Positions 7,235-15,607 of a DNA stretch of 37,997 bases are shown here, piece by piece. This DNA is from UBA9732 sp963606545. GTDB lineage: Bacteria > Spirochaetota > Spirochaetia > Sphaerochaetales > Sphaerochaetaceae. Position numbers and translations under genes: made by a program. The stretch spans positions 1-37,997 of the forward strand of contig CAVCYP010000013.1 of NCBI GenBank assembly GCA_963606545.1. Reading direction: 5' to 3'. Every line of letters starts with the position of its first letter. Positions within the stretch are counted from its first letter, which is position 1. Under the pieces are notes generated by a model. The model was not told where the DNA came from and searched no databases. It saw nothing but the letters and a program-made list of their open reading frames with translations.

Positions 7235-9358
7235 ATGAAAAAAATTAATTTCATGTGTACAGCATTCAGAGATGGTTTCCAGTCCGTCTATGGTGCAAGA
7301 GTATTCACAAAGGATTTCATGCCAGCTGTTGAAGCTGCAAGAAAAGCCGGCATCACACACTTTGAAGCAGGTGGTGGAGCAAGATTCCAGTCCCTGTACT
7401 TCTATACCAATGAAGATGCTTTTGAAATGATGGACGAGTTCCGCAGAGTTGCAGGACCAGAGGCAAATTTGCAGACCCTCTCAAGAGGTGTCAACGTTGT
7501 TGGTCTTGATTCTCAGCCAAGAGACATCATCAAACTCCATGCAGACATGTTCAAGAAGCATGGTATGTCAACTATCAGAAACTTTGATGCTCTTAATGAT
7601 GTAAACAACCTCATTGACAGCGGAAAAGCAATTCATGATGCAGGTCTCAAACACGAGATTACAATCACAATGATGAGCCTTCCTCCAAAGACAACTGGCG
7701 CTCATGACCCAGACTTCTATGAAAGAGTCCTTCGCCAGATTCTTGATGCAGGAATCCCATTTGATAGCCTTTGTTTCAAGGATGCTTCCGGAACATCAAC
7801 TCCAGCAGTCGTCTACGAGACCATCAAGAGAGCAAGAAAGCTCCTTGGTAACGACATTACAATTGTCATGCACAGCCACGACACAGCAGGTTGCTGCGTA
7901 CAGCAGTACGTAAGCGCTTTGGACGCAGGTGCTAACCAGCTTGACCTTTCAATGCAGCCAGCATCCGGCGGAACCTGTCAGCCTGACATCATCACCATGT
8001 GGCACGCTCTCCGTGGCACCGAGTATGATCTTGGAGTCGATATTCACGCAATCCAGAAAGCAGAGACAGTCTTCCAGGAGTGCATGAAGGATTACTTCCT
8101 GCCACCAGAGGCAACCACCGTCAATCCTAACATCCCATTCTTCCCTCTCCCAGGTGGAGCTCTCACAGCAAATACACAGATGCTCAGAGACAATGGACTT
8201 ATGGATAAGTACCCACAGATTGTTGAAGCAATGGGCGAGACAGTCGCAAAGGGCGGTTTTGGAACTTCTGTTACACCAGTTTCACAGTTCTACTTCCAGC
8301 AGGCCTTCAACAACGTCATTTATGGGCCATGGAAGAAGATTGCTGAAGGTTACGGAAAGATGGTTCTTGGCTACTTTGGCAAGACTCCAGTTGCTCCAGA
8401 CCCAGAAGTTGTAAAGATTGCTGCAGAACAGCTCAAGAAAGAGCCTACAACAAAGAAAGTTGTTGATATTAACGACGCAGACCCAAGCAAGGGTGTCAAG
8501 GCTGCTACAAAGATGCTCCAGGACAACGGTATTGAAGTCACAGATGAGAACATCTTCATTGCTGCATCTTGCAAGGAAAAGGGTATCCTTTATCTCACCG
8601 GCAAGTCCAAAGTCAACGGCGTCAGAAAGATTGACAGAGCTGAAGAAGCTGCTAAGAAGGCTGGCGAGTACACTGTTGAAATCAACGGCAAGGCTTACGG
8701 CGTCAAGCTTGGAAAGAACAACGCAACAGTTAACGGCGTTGAGTATCCTTTGAACGTTGCCTTTGGTATTGATGAAGCTGCAATTGCTGCTGCCCCAGTA
8801 GCTCAGGCTTCTGCTCCTGTTTATCAGGCAACCGGCGCAAGCGAAAAGGTTGTTGCTCCAATGCCAGGTCTTGTTCTCAGAATTGAGGTCAAGGAAGGCC
8901 AGCAGGTCAAGAAGAACCAACTCATCATGGTCATGGAAGCTATGAAGATGGAAAATGAAGTCTATGCTCCATGTGATGGTGTTGTAGGAAAGATTTCTGT
9001 CACAACAGGTCAGCAGCTGGTTGCAGATGACCTTATCATGACAATTGTCAATGGCAACGCACCTGCAGCTCCAGTAGCTCCAGCACCAGTTGCACAGCCA
9101 GCACCACAGGCTGCCCCAGCACCAGTTGCACAGCCAGTAGCAGGCGGACAGAAGGTTCTTGCTCCAATGCCAGGTCTTGTTCTCAGAATTGAAGTCAAGG
9201 TTGGTCAGCAGGTAAAGAAGAACCAGCTTATCATGGTCATGGAAGCTATGAAGATGGAAAATGAAATCTACGCTCCATGTGATGGCACAATTGGTAACAT
9301 TGCAGTTTCCAACGGAGACCAGCTTGTTGCCGACGATCTTATTATGACAATTGTATAA
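7235..9358 (+). CDS. oadA: Oxaloacetate decarboxylase alpha subunit with two biotinyl domains
   Basis: A 707-aa carboxyltransferase that moves CO2 from oxaloacetate (or a related 2-oxo acid) to biotin, for decarboxylation by OadB. The N-terminal barrel begins with TAFRDGFQS, contains the FKDASG segment, and carries the metal ligands H213 and H215 in MHSHDTAG. A PYC/OadA linker domain follows to about 520. The C-terminus has two near-identical biotin-carrier domains, 538-606 and 640-707. Each has MEAMKMEN with the biotin lysine at K571 and K673, and they are joined by an Ala/Pro linker. OadA normally has one, so the length (usually about 590-600 aa) is increased accordingly. GGGAGGA precedes the ATG. 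Confidence 0.95.
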   Translation: MKKINFMCTAFRDGFQSVYGARVFTKDFMPAVEAARKAGITHFEAGGGARFQSLYFYTNEDAFEMMDEFRRVAGPEANLQTLSRGVNVVGLDSQPRDIIKLHADMFKKHGMSTIRNFDALNDVNNLIDSGKAIHDAGLKHEITITMMSLPPKTTGAHDPDFYERVLRQILDAGIPFDSLCFKDASGTSTPAVVYETIKRARKLLGNDITIVMHSHDTAGCCVQQYVSALDAGANQLDLSMQPASGGTCQPDIITMWHALRGTEYDLGVDIHAIQKAETVFQECMKDYFLPPEATTVNPNIPFFPLPGGALTANTQMLRDNGLMDKYPQIVEAMGETVAKGGFGTSVTPVSQFYFQQAFNNVIYGPWKKIAEGYGKMVLGYFGKTPVAPDPEVVKIAAEQLKKEPTTKKVVDINDADPSKGVKAATKMLQDNGIEVTDENIFIAASCKEKGILYLTGKSKVNGVRKIDRAEEAAKKAGEYTVEINGKAYGVKLGKNNATVNGVEYPLNVAFGIDEAAIAAAPVAQASAPVYQATGASEKVVAPMPGLVLRIEVKEGQQVKKNQLIMVMEAMKMENEVYAPCDGVVGKISVTTGQQLVADDLIMTIVNGNAPAAPVAPAPVAQPAPQAAPAPVAQPVAGGQKVLAPMPGLVLRIEVKVGQQVKKNQLIMVMEAMKMENEIYAPCDGTIGNIAVSNGDQLVADDLIMTIV

Positions 9359-9369
9359 GGAGTAGCTTA

Positions 9370-10611
9370 ATGGGTGCTTCATTACTTAACCTGTGGCATT
9401 CCACAGGAATTTATGGATTCCTTGGCACAAACGCTGAAGGCTTTGGAATTCCAAACCTTATCATGATTCTTGTAGGCCTCCTTCTTTTCTGGCTTGCAAT
9501 TAAAAAAGGCTTTGAGCCACTTCTTCTCATCCCAATTGGAATGGGTTGTGTACTTAGTAACATTCCATTTGCCTACATTGCAGGAACAGACCCTTCTCTT
9601 CCAGAAGGTGCTCTTGGTGCAACAGGCTTCATTAAGATTCTGTTTGATGCAGGTATTCAGAGTGGATTGTTCCCAGTTTTAATTTTCGTTGGCGTAGGCG
9701 CCATGACAGACTTTGGTCCTCTTATTGCAAACCCAAAGACCCTGCTTCTTGGTGCAGCTGCACAGCTTGGTATCTTCTTGGCTCTCATTGGAGCTCTTGT
9801 TATTAGCTTCATCCCAGGCATCAACTTTGACCTCCACGCAGCCGCCTCAATTGGTATCATTGGTGGTGCTGACGGTCCTACAGCAATTTACGTAACAACG
9901 CGTCTTGCTTCTGACTTACTTGGACCTATTGCAGTTGCAGCTTATTCCTACATGGCTCTTGTTCCAGTCATTCAGCCACCTATCATGAAGGCTCTTACAA
10001 CTGAAGAAGAGAGAAAGATTAGAATGCAGCAGCTCAGACCAGTTAGCAAGACTGAGAAGATTATCTTCCCTATCTCTGTTATCATTGTCTGTGCAATCCT
10101 TCTTCCAAGTGCAACCCCTCTTATTGGTGCTTTGATGTTTGGAAACCTTCTCAAGGAAAGCGGATGTACCGGAAGACTTGCAGATACAGCAAGTAACGCA
10201 ATGATGAACACAGTTACCATCTTCTTGGGCCTCTCAGTTGGTTCAAAGATGGAAGCTTCAAAGTTCTTGCAGCTCAACACTCTTGGTATTCTCTTACTTG
10301 GTGCGGTTGCATTTAGCTTTGGTACCGCCGGTGGTGTTCTTATTGCAAAACTCATGAATAAGCTTGATCCTAAGCATCCTATCAACCCACTCATTGGTAG
10401 TGCTGGTGTTTCAGCTGTTCCTATGGCAGCTAGAGTTTCCAGTAAGGTTGGTCAGGAAGCTGATCCTCAGAACTTCCTTCTCATGCACGCTATGGGACCA
10501 AACGTCTCTGGTGTTATTGGAAGTGCTGTTGCAGCCGGTGTCCTTCTTGCTTGTGTTCCTATCATGGAGCCTCTCATCAATGGACTCAGACCAGCTGTTG
10601 CTCTTCTGTAA
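9370..10611 (+). CDS. oadB: Sodium-translocating decarboxylase beta subunit
   Basis: A 413-aa polytopic membrane protein that decarboxylates carboxybiotin and couples this to sodium export. It is very hydrophobic with about nine to eleven membrane spans and includes the family motif GGADGPT at about residue 165, part of the Na+/carboxybiotin site. The paired region GSAGVSAVPMAAR-like near 340 and the GPNVSG segment near 378 are also conserved in OadB, GcdB and MmdB. The ATG lies 11 nt after oadA with AAGGAG upstream. Because the alpha subunit is a pyruvate-carboxylase-type barrel, oxaloacetate is the most likely substrate. A strong terminator follows. Confidence 0.95.
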   Translation: MGASLLNLWHSTGIYGFLGTNAEGFGIPNLIMILVGLLLFWLAIKKGFEPLLLIPIGMGCVLSNIPFAYIAGTDPSLPEGALGATGFIKILFDAGIQSGLFPVLIFVGVGAMTDFGPLIANPKTLLLGAAAQLGIFLALIGALVISFIPGINFDLHAAASIGIIGGADGPTAIYVTTRLASDLLGPIAVAAYSYMALVPVIQPPIMKALTTEEERKIRMQQLRPVSKTEKIIFPISVIIVCAILLPSATPLIGALMFGNLLKESGCTGRLADTASNAMMNTVTIFLGLSVGSKMEASKFLQLNTLGILLLGAVAFSFGTAGGVLIAKLMNKLDPKHPINPLIGSAGVSAVPMAARVSSKVGQEADPQNFLLMHAMGPNVSGVIGSAVAAGVLLACVPIMEPLINGLRPAVALL

Positions 10612-10626
10612 TCAGAACTGCATAGC

Positions 10627-10664
10627 AAAAGAGGTTGCTCAAAATGGGCAACCTCTTTTTTTAT
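10627..10664 (+). terminator. Strong intrinsic terminator of the oad operon, shared end
   Basis: An 11-bp stem (10630-10640 with 10646-10656, AGAGGTTGC core) and an AAAAT loop are followed by a long T run on the plus strand. On the minus strand it is followed by four T, so it may also help end the convergent SGNH hydrolase transcript, whose stop codon (10661-10663) lies in the T run. Confidence 0.92.
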
Positions 10665-11272
10665 AACAAAATTTCCTTTACTTTCTCACAAAGCGCCTCA
10701 GCCAAAGCCTTATGACTTTCAAAAGTCATATGAAGGCAATCGGGCCCAGCACAAGCCACCTTGGAGGCGTCAAAGAAGTCAGAGCCCGTCAAGCGCGCAA
10801 CCTCTGCATAGACCTCAGGCACCTTTTGAAACTCCTCGTAGGCCCTACTATCCACTTCCCAGAACCGGCTATTTTCCACCCCCTGACCAATCATAATAGG
10901 CGAAACTATCAGCACGTGCGTCCCGTAAGCCTGAATCTTCTCCACTATCTTTTTCAGCGCATACCCCGATACCTTAGCAGTCATGTTGTACTGAGTTTTA
11001 AAATCGTTCGTTCCAAGCATCACAAGAACCAAATCCAAAGGCTTATGAGACTTCATAATCACATCCAGCACTTTAATTCCACTTCTAAGAGGCTCAGAAT
11101 CATCTGAAAAACACGTACTACGTCCGCTACAGCCCTCTTCTATAACATAATAATCGGAGCCAAGAAGCGCTTGTAACCGCCCTGTCCAACGTTCAAATCT
11201 GCCAAATCTTTCATTATTCTCAGGATTCACCCCGTAGGTATTTGAATCCCCAAAACAGAGAATTGATTTCAT
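10661..11272 (-). CDS. SGNH/GDSL-family hydrolase (esterase-like)
   Basis: A 203-aa single-domain SGNH hydrolase. Block I is CFGDSNTYG with the catalytic Ser at about residue 9. Block III is MLGTND with the oxyanion Asn, and the C-terminal catalytic pair is in DCLHMT. An Arg/Trp-rich segment after block I (FERWTGRLQ) resembles arylesterase/acetyl-esterase relatives that act on acylated sugars or simple esters. No signal peptide is seen, so it is cytoplasmic. The ATG follows GGAGGAG. It lies 20 nt after the RNase D-like gene on the same strand and shares its 3' end with the oad terminator. The substrate is unknown. Confidence 0.87.
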   Translation of the reverse strand: MKSILCFGDSNTYGVNPENNERFGRFERWTGRLQALLGSDYYVIEEGCSGRSTCFSDDSEPLRSGIKVLDVIMKSHKPLDLVLVMLGTNDFKTQYNMTAKVSGYALKKIVEKIQAYGTHVLIVSPIMIGQGVENSRFWEVDSRAYEEFQKVPEVYAEVARLTGSDFFDASKVACAGPDCLHMTFESHKALAEALCEKVKEILL

Positions 11273-11292
11273 CTTACAGCTCCTCCGCCCTG

Positions 11293-12174
11293 TTAAAGTT
11301 CTTGACTTGCCTGCTCCATTGCTTGTTGCATTGCAGCTTCAAGTTCTTTTCTATAAGCCGGATTGCAACTATGAATGTTGTTTTTCCAGGTACCAGACTT
11401 AGCCATTGCAACAACTTCTTGCTTTGGAAGAACATTTGATGCCGGAACATTGTGTGCTTTTGCAACAGAATCTCTAGCAAGAAAAAAATGTTTAATCAGA
11501 ACTTTTTCTTTCTTTGAAAGCATTCTAAAATTGCAAATTTTCTCCCACCCTGGTTTTTCTGGATGCTTTGGAAGCGCACAGATTTTCAGCTCATGAGCAA
11601 TATCTCTCTTTTGAGTCTTTGAAAGCTTTGCTACATCCTCTTCCAGCAGCTGTTTTAATTCAAAAAGATGCTCAACATCCCCCAGAGCATACTGAATTTG
11701 AGCCTCTGGGATAGGACGACGCATCCAGTTTGCAGTTTGAAAACGCTTTTTGGAAGGAGTTGCTTTATCCGTTAGAGGCTTTCCAAGGTACATTTCTTCA
11801 ATGGAAGTTAAATTCCCTGTCAGCTCCAAAGCAAGAGCCAATACTCTTATGTCATAGATATTATTAAGCTGAATTCCAAGCGACTTGCGAGCCAAGGCTG
11901 CATCACTTTGACAGGAGAACATGACCTTCTCAATTGGCCCCTCTAAAAAGGCTTTAAGAGAAGCTACTCCATCTTGGGTTTTAGCCATTGCAAGACAGTC
12001 TATTATATAATACTGAGCTCTATCAAAAATTTGGATTATGCAAACGTGTTCGCCATAGCAATGAAGGTTGGATTCTTCTTCAAAATCCATTGCAAGGCTT
12101 TCAATCTTCTCTTGAGTCCATTTTGATACTAGAGCATCCAACTCTTTTGCCGTTTTAATTGTCGAGTAATCCAT
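11293..12174 (-). CDS. RNase D-like 3'-5' exonuclease (DEDDy)
   Basis: A 293-aa protein of the RNase D group. Exo I is MDFEEES (Asp and Glu), exo III is the Y-x-x-x-D pair in YALGDVEHL near residue 165, and a region around MFSCQSDAAL fills the exo II position. About 100 C-terminal residues are rich in basic residues and could form an HRDC-like nucleic-acid-binding domain. RNase D trims tRNA 3' ends, which is relevant because the tRNA-Cys here has no encoded CCA. The total length is shorter than E. coli RNase D (375 aa). The ATG at 12172-12174 lies 5 nt after the deaminase gene; no clear Shine-Dalgarno is seen, so translation may depend on coupling. Confidence 0.82.
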   Translation of the reverse strand: MDYSTIKTAKELDALVSKWTQEKIESLAMDFEEESNLHCYGEHVCIIQIFDRAQYYIIDCLAMAKTQDGVASLKAFLEGPIEKVMFSCQSDAALARKSLGIQLNNIYDIRVLALALELTGNLTSIEEMYLGKPLTDKATPSKKRFQTANWMRRPIPEAQIQYALGDVEHLFELKQLLEEDVAKLSKTQKRDIAHELKICALPKHPEKPGWEKICNFRMLSKKEKVLIKHFFLARDSVAKAHNVPASNVLPKQEVVAMAKSGTWKNNIHSCNPAYRKELEAAMQQAMEQASQEL

Positions 12175-12179
12175 TGAAG

Positions 12180-12662
12180 TTAAATATTAATCCCCAATTT
12201 CTCATTCTTTACAAATTGTCGCACAGTGACGCCTGCTGCTTTAAGCATGAGGGTTGAAGCTTTGACGTTATCGGCATCAGGATATTTGTTAATCTGGTAG
12301 ACAACTTCGCGGATTCCGCTTTGGATTATGGCTTTTGCGCACTCATTGCAGGGGAACATGACCACGTATAGGGTGCAGCCACGAAGGTCACGAGAGATAC
12401 TGTTTAAGATTGCGTTCAATTCAGCGTGACAGACAAACGGATATTTAGTTTCAAGGGGGGCACCAACTCTAGACCAAGGGAAAACTTCGTCACTACAACC
12501 AATGGGAAAGCCGTTGTAACCAGTTCCTACTATTTTCTTCTCAGGGTTGACTATGCAGGCTCCAACTTGTGTATTTGGATCCTTACTTCTCATTGACGAT
12601 AATACCGCCACACTCATGAAATACTCGTCCCAGGAGATATAGTTTTCTCTTTTATCTGACAT
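12180..12662 (-). CDS. comEB: dCMP deaminase
   Basis: A 160-aa zinc deaminase that converts dCMP to dUMP for thymidylate synthesis. It shows the zinc/proton-shuttle motif H79-A-E81 and the P104-C105-x-x-C108 motif, with GTGYNGFP upstream as in dCMP deaminases. Length and order match the ComEB type. The ATG at 12660-12662 is chosen because AAGGAG lies upstream; an in-frame GTG/ATG farther out would extend the protein by 19 residues with no family similarity. The ribosome site is next to one arm of a 10-bp inverted repeat (12662-12671 and 12711-12720). It is followed closely by the RNase D-like gene. Confidence 0.9.
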   Translation of the reverse strand: MSDKRENYISWDEYFMSVAVLSSMRSKDPNTQVGACIVNPEKKIVGTGYNGFPIGCSDEVFPWSRVGAPLETKYPFVCHAELNAILNSISRDLRGCTLYVVMFPCNECAKAIIQSGIREVVYQINKYPDADNVKASTLMLKAAGVTVRQFVKNEKLGINI

Positions 12663-12720
12663 TTGGCTAGCTCCTTGTGCTATTAATACTAAACTAATCT
12701 GCACTTGGTTGCTAGCCAAA
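12662..12720 (-). promoter_or_regulatory. Inverted repeat enclosing the dCMP deaminase ribosome site
   Basis: TTTGGCTAGC at 12662-12671 and GCTAGCCAAA at 12711-12720 are perfect complements, 39 nt apart. In the mRNA the 3' arm lies exactly between the Shine-Dalgarno (AAGGA) and the start ATG, and its last base is the A of the ATG region. Folding would close the start site. The loop is long (39 nt), so a protein or ligand-dependent fold is possible. Confidence 0.55.
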
Positions 12721-12742
12721 ACAGGGTTAAAATAGCCTGTAT

Positions 12743-13942
12743 TTAGATAATTCCGTTGGCTTTTCCTACTTTTATGAAGGCCTGAACCGCCTTCTCAATC
12801 TGCTCAGGAGTATGAACAGCTGAAAGCTGAACTCTAATTCTAGCTTTTCCCTTTGGAACAACCGGGTAACAGAAGCCAATGACGTAGACGCCTTCGTTGA
12901 GTAACTGATCTGCCATTTTAACCGCCTTCACTTCATCATAAAGCATCACGGGAACTATTGCCGTATTTCCAGGAACAAGGTCAAAACCTGCAGCCTCCAT
13001 TTTTTCTCTAAAGAGCTTTGCATTTGCCATGGTCTTTTCTCTGTAAGGATTGCCCTGTTCCAAAAGCTCAAGAACTTTGATAGTTCCACCTGCAATTGCA
13101 GGAGCAAGAGTGTTGGAGAAAAGATAAGGACGGGCTCTCTGCCGGAACAAGTCAATGAGTTCCTGACGGCCACTGATACAGCCACCACTTGCTCCTCCAA
13201 GGGCTTTACCAAAGGTAGTTGTAATCAAATCTATCTTACCTGTAAGCCCGTAGTATTCTGCTGTACCACGGCCTGTTTTGCCAATGTACCCCGTAGAATG
13301 TGAGTCATCTACCATAATTAGGCTATCATATTGCTGAGCAAGCTCATAAATTTTATCTAACTTTGCAAGGTCTCCATCCATTGAGAAAACACCATCTGTA
13401 CAGATAATTTTCCTTGGGCAAGCTTTGGCTTCTTTGAGACAATTTTCAAGTTCTTCCAGGTTGCTGTGCTTGTATCTAAAGCGTTTTGCCTTACAAAGTC
13501 GCACCCCGTCAATGATGGAAGCGTGGTTAAGTTCGTCACTTATTATTGCATCGTTTTCACCAAGCAGAGGCTCAAAAACTGCACCGTTGGCATCAAAGCA
13601 GGAGGAGAACAAAATTGTGTCGTCCGTACCAAGGAAAGAACTGATTTTCTTCTCAAGGTCCTTATGAAGCTTCTGAGTTCCACAGATAAAACGCACAGAG
13701 GAAAGGCCATAGCCCCAAGTGTCCATTGTTTGCTTTGCAGCCTCAATGACTTCTTTGTTATCTGCAAGTCCAAGGTAGTTGTTAGCACAGAAATTAAGAA
13801 CCTCTGATATACTACCGTCTGGATTCTGAACCTTAATTAAGCCACTTTGCATGGAAACAATTACCCTTTCCTTCTTTGAAAGCCCTTGCGCTTCAAGGCC
13901 ATCTAGAAAATCTCTCAGTTCCTTCTTAAGCTCATTTGTCAT
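12743..13942 (-). CDS. kbl: Glycine C-acetyltransferase (2-amino-3-ketobutyrate CoA ligase)
   Basis: A 399-aa PLP enzyme of the alpha-oxoamine synthase family. It cleaves 2-amino-3-oxobutyrate with CoA to glycine and acetyl-CoA. Visible marks are NFCANNYLGLA near residue 50, the DDSHSTGYIG cofactor segment and the PLP lysine in TTFGKALGGASGG near 244. Length is exactly typical (about 395-400). The gene overlaps the end of the upstream threonine dehydrogenase by 11 nt, and AGGAG precedes its ATG at 13940-13942. The pair forms the two-step threonine-to-glycine route, which feeds the glycine cleavage genes at 24689-29427. Confidence 0.95.
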   Translation of the reverse strand: MTNELKKELRDFLDGLEAQGLSKKERVIVSMQSGLIKVQNPDGSISEVLNFCANNYLGLADNKEVIEAAKQTMDTWGYGLSSVRFICGTQKLHKDLEKKISSFLGTDDTILFSSCFDANGAVFEPLLGENDAIISDELNHASIIDGVRLCKAKRFRYKHSNLEELENCLKEAKACPRKIICTDGVFSMDGDLAKLDKIYELAQQYDSLIMVDDSHSTGYIGKTGRGTAEYYGLTGKIDLITTTFGKALGGASGGCISGRQELIDLFRQRARPYLFSNTLAPAIAGGTIKVLELLEQGNPYREKTMANAKLFREKMEAAGFDLVPGNTAIVPVMLYDEVKAVKMADQLLNEGVYVIGFCYPVVPKGKARIRVQLSAVHTPEQIEKAVQAFIKVGKANGII

Positions 13943-14894
13943 TTGTGCTTCTCCTATTTTGTATAGTTTTAATCATATCTTCTGTCATAGCTTCTAGGTC
14001 GTAATCCGGATGCCAGCCCCATTCTACACGTGCAGCGTAATCTTCAAGGCAATCGGGCCAAGAATCGGCTATGGCTTGCTTGACGGGGTCAATGTCGTAG
14101 CTGATGGTGAAATCCGGGATGAGGTTGCGTATGTAGGCCGCCTGCTCTTCTGGGCAAAAGCTCATGGAGGCAATGTTGAAGGCGTTACGGTGACGCAGGT
14201 GATCTGGGTTGGCTTCCATCACTTGGATTGCAGCTTTGACGGCATCAGGCATGTAAATCATGTCTAAATAGGTATCGCTTCTGAGAAAGCAATCGTAGTG
14301 CTGTTTGTCTACTGCAGCGTAGTAGATATCTACGGCGTAGTCTGTAGTTCCTCCACCTGGAGGTGTCATATTACTGATGACACCGGGAAAGCGTACGCCA
14401 CGGGTGTCTACATCATATTTGTGGTAGTAATAGTCACAAAGAAGCTCCCCTGCAACCTTGGTAACCCCGTAGATGGAAGTTGGTCTTTGAACGGTATCCT
14501 GCGGGGTGTACTGTTTTGGAGTTGTAGGGCCAAAGGCACCAATTGAAGACGGGGTAAAAACGGCGCATTTTTCTTGCCGGGCCACCTCTAAAGTAGTCAT
14601 GAGGCCATTCATGTTTATATCCCAAGCGCGCTGTGGATTTTTCTCAGCGGTAGCCGAAAGTATGGCTGCCAAGTGATAAATTGTGTCTATCTTGTGCTTT
14701 TGGACCACCGTTAGGAGACTTTCGCCATCCCGACTATCCATTTTGTAGAAAGGGCCCCCCTCCACAAGTGGTCTATTTACATCATCTCTGATATCGGTAA
14801 GGACTACGTTGTCATTACCGTACTTCTTCCTCAATCCAATGGCAATCTCAGAGCCTAACTGACCAAGAGAGCCAACAACCAGAATGTTCTTCAC
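13932..14894 (-). CDS. NAD-dependent L-threonine 3-dehydrogenase, SDR type
   Basis: A 320-aa extended short-chain dehydrogenase that oxidises L-threonine to 2-amino-3-oxobutyrate. The Rossmann start is VGSLGQLGSEI (G-x-x-G-x-x-G), the Asp after beta 2 (LTDIRD) indicates NAD preference, and the active-site pair is Y-G-V-T-K near residue 141-145. The STxGAFG-like SSIGAFG precedes it. This is the epimerase-like threonine dehydrogenase, not the zinc medium-chain enzyme of E. coli called tdh. Pairing with kbl, overlapping by 11 nt, makes the substrate call strong. The start is GTG at 14892-14894 with GGAGG 7 nt upstream. Confidence 0.92.
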   Translation of the reverse strand: MKNILVVGSLGQLGSEIAIGLRKKYGNDNVVLTDIRDDVNRPLVEGGPFYKMDSRDGESLLTVVQKHKIDTIYHLAAILSATAEKNPQRAWDINMNGLMTTLEVARQEKCAVFTPSSIGAFGPTTPKQYTPQDTVQRPTSIYGVTKVAGELLCDYYYHKYDVDTRGVRFPGVISNMTPPGGGTTDYAVDIYYAAVDKQHYDCFLRSDTYLDMIYMPDAVKAAIQVMEANPDHLRHRNAFNIASMSFCPEEQAAYIRNLIPDFTISYDIDPVKQAIADSWPDCLEDYAARVEWGWHPDYDLEAMTEDMIKTIQNRRSTNDK

Positions 14895-14966
14895 AAACGG
14901 GCCTCCACGTAATTCATTGACAGCAAATGCTGTTGATACTAGAATTGGACCATTACAAGGTGCCGT

Positions 14967-14995
14967 ACAAAGTTTAGTATATTGAACAAAGTTTA
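14967..14995. promoter_or_regulatory. Two direct repeats overlapping the promoter, likely operator
   Basis: ACAAAGTTTA occurs at 14967-14976 and again at 14986-14995, 19 bp apart (about two helical turns). One copy fills the -35/-10 spacer of the minus-strand promoter and the other covers the edge of its -10. The adjacent divergent gene encodes an XRE-cupin repressor-type protein, the natural candidate to bind here. The repeats are seen; the binding is inferred. Confidence 0.55.
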
Positions 14996-15004
14996 ATATG
15001 TCAA
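14976..15004 (-). promoter_or_regulatory. Sigma70 promoter of the threonine dehydrogenase-kbl operon
   Basis: On the minus strand TTGACA (15004-14999, perfect -35), a 17-nt spacer and TATACT (14981-14976, 5 of 6) precede the GTG start by about 80 nt. Confidence 0.7.
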
Positions 15005-15022
15005 AACAATAAGGAGAAAATT

Positions 15023-15592
15023 ATGGATACGCCTCCTATGATAGGAAAAAACATTCAGAAAATTAGAACTGAAAGAGGGCTCACCCTCAATGTTTTGTCT
15101 GAAAAATCGGGTGTCTCAAAGGCTATGCTTAGCCAGATTGAGTCTGATAAAGTCAATCCTACAGTGGCTACAGTTTGGAAGATTGCAAGGGGTCTTGGAG
15201 TAGACCTTAATGAGCTTTTAAACATTGATGCACAACCAAAACGTGTTTTCTCCGTAAATCCAAATGAAACAAAGGACTCGGCTTCTATGGAGATGGTAGA
15301 ACATGGCGTAACAATCAAGGTTCTATCCCCGCTTAACATGGTTGAAGAGCTTGAAATGTATATTGTTACCCTTCCCGCAGGAACAAAACTCCCTTCTGAT
15401 CCACACTACCCCGGAACTCAGGAATTTCTCACAATTCTCAAAGGGCAGGTAAATGTTACAGCAGGAGAGAACTCTGCAAACCTCAAGAAGGGAGATTTCC
15501 TTGTTTACCACTGTGACGTAGACCACACCATAGCAAATATTGGCAGTCAGCCTGCAGAAGTGCACATGGTTGTCAGGTACACAAAAAAGTAA
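15023..15592 (+). CDS. XRE-family regulator with C-terminal cupin domain
   Basis: A 189-aa transcription factor. A lambda-repressor-like helix-turn-helix occupies residues 7-62 (recognition region SGVSKAMLSQIESDKVNP), followed by a linker and a small cupin barrel at about 110-185 with HYPGTQEF and a GDFLVYHCDVDH segment. Such proteins (HipB/PuuR/SutR-like) usually sense a small metabolite in the cupin and control the adjacent catabolic genes. It is divergent from the threonine dehydrogenase-kbl operon, and the shared region has two direct repeats over that promoter, so control of threonine breakdown is the simplest reading. AAGGAG precedes the ATG. prfA starts 15 nt later. Confidence 0.88.
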   Translation: MDTPPMIGKNIQKIRTERGLTLNVLSEKSGVSKAMLSQIESDKVNPTVATVWKIARGLGVDLNELLNIDAQPKRVFSVNPNETKDSASMEMVEHGVTIKVLSPLNMVEELEMYIVTLPAGTKLPSDPHYPGTQEFLTILKGQVNVTAGENSANLKKGDFLVYHCDVDHTIANIGSQPAEVHMVVRYTKK

Positions 15593-15607
15593 TGGCAGGA
15601 CTGACAG

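Noticed and set aside
8282..9382. Long antisense open frame over oadA
   Set aside because: Its Cys/Trp-rich translation mirrors the codon bias of oadA, and the plus-strand gene has a family match, ribosome site and operon context.
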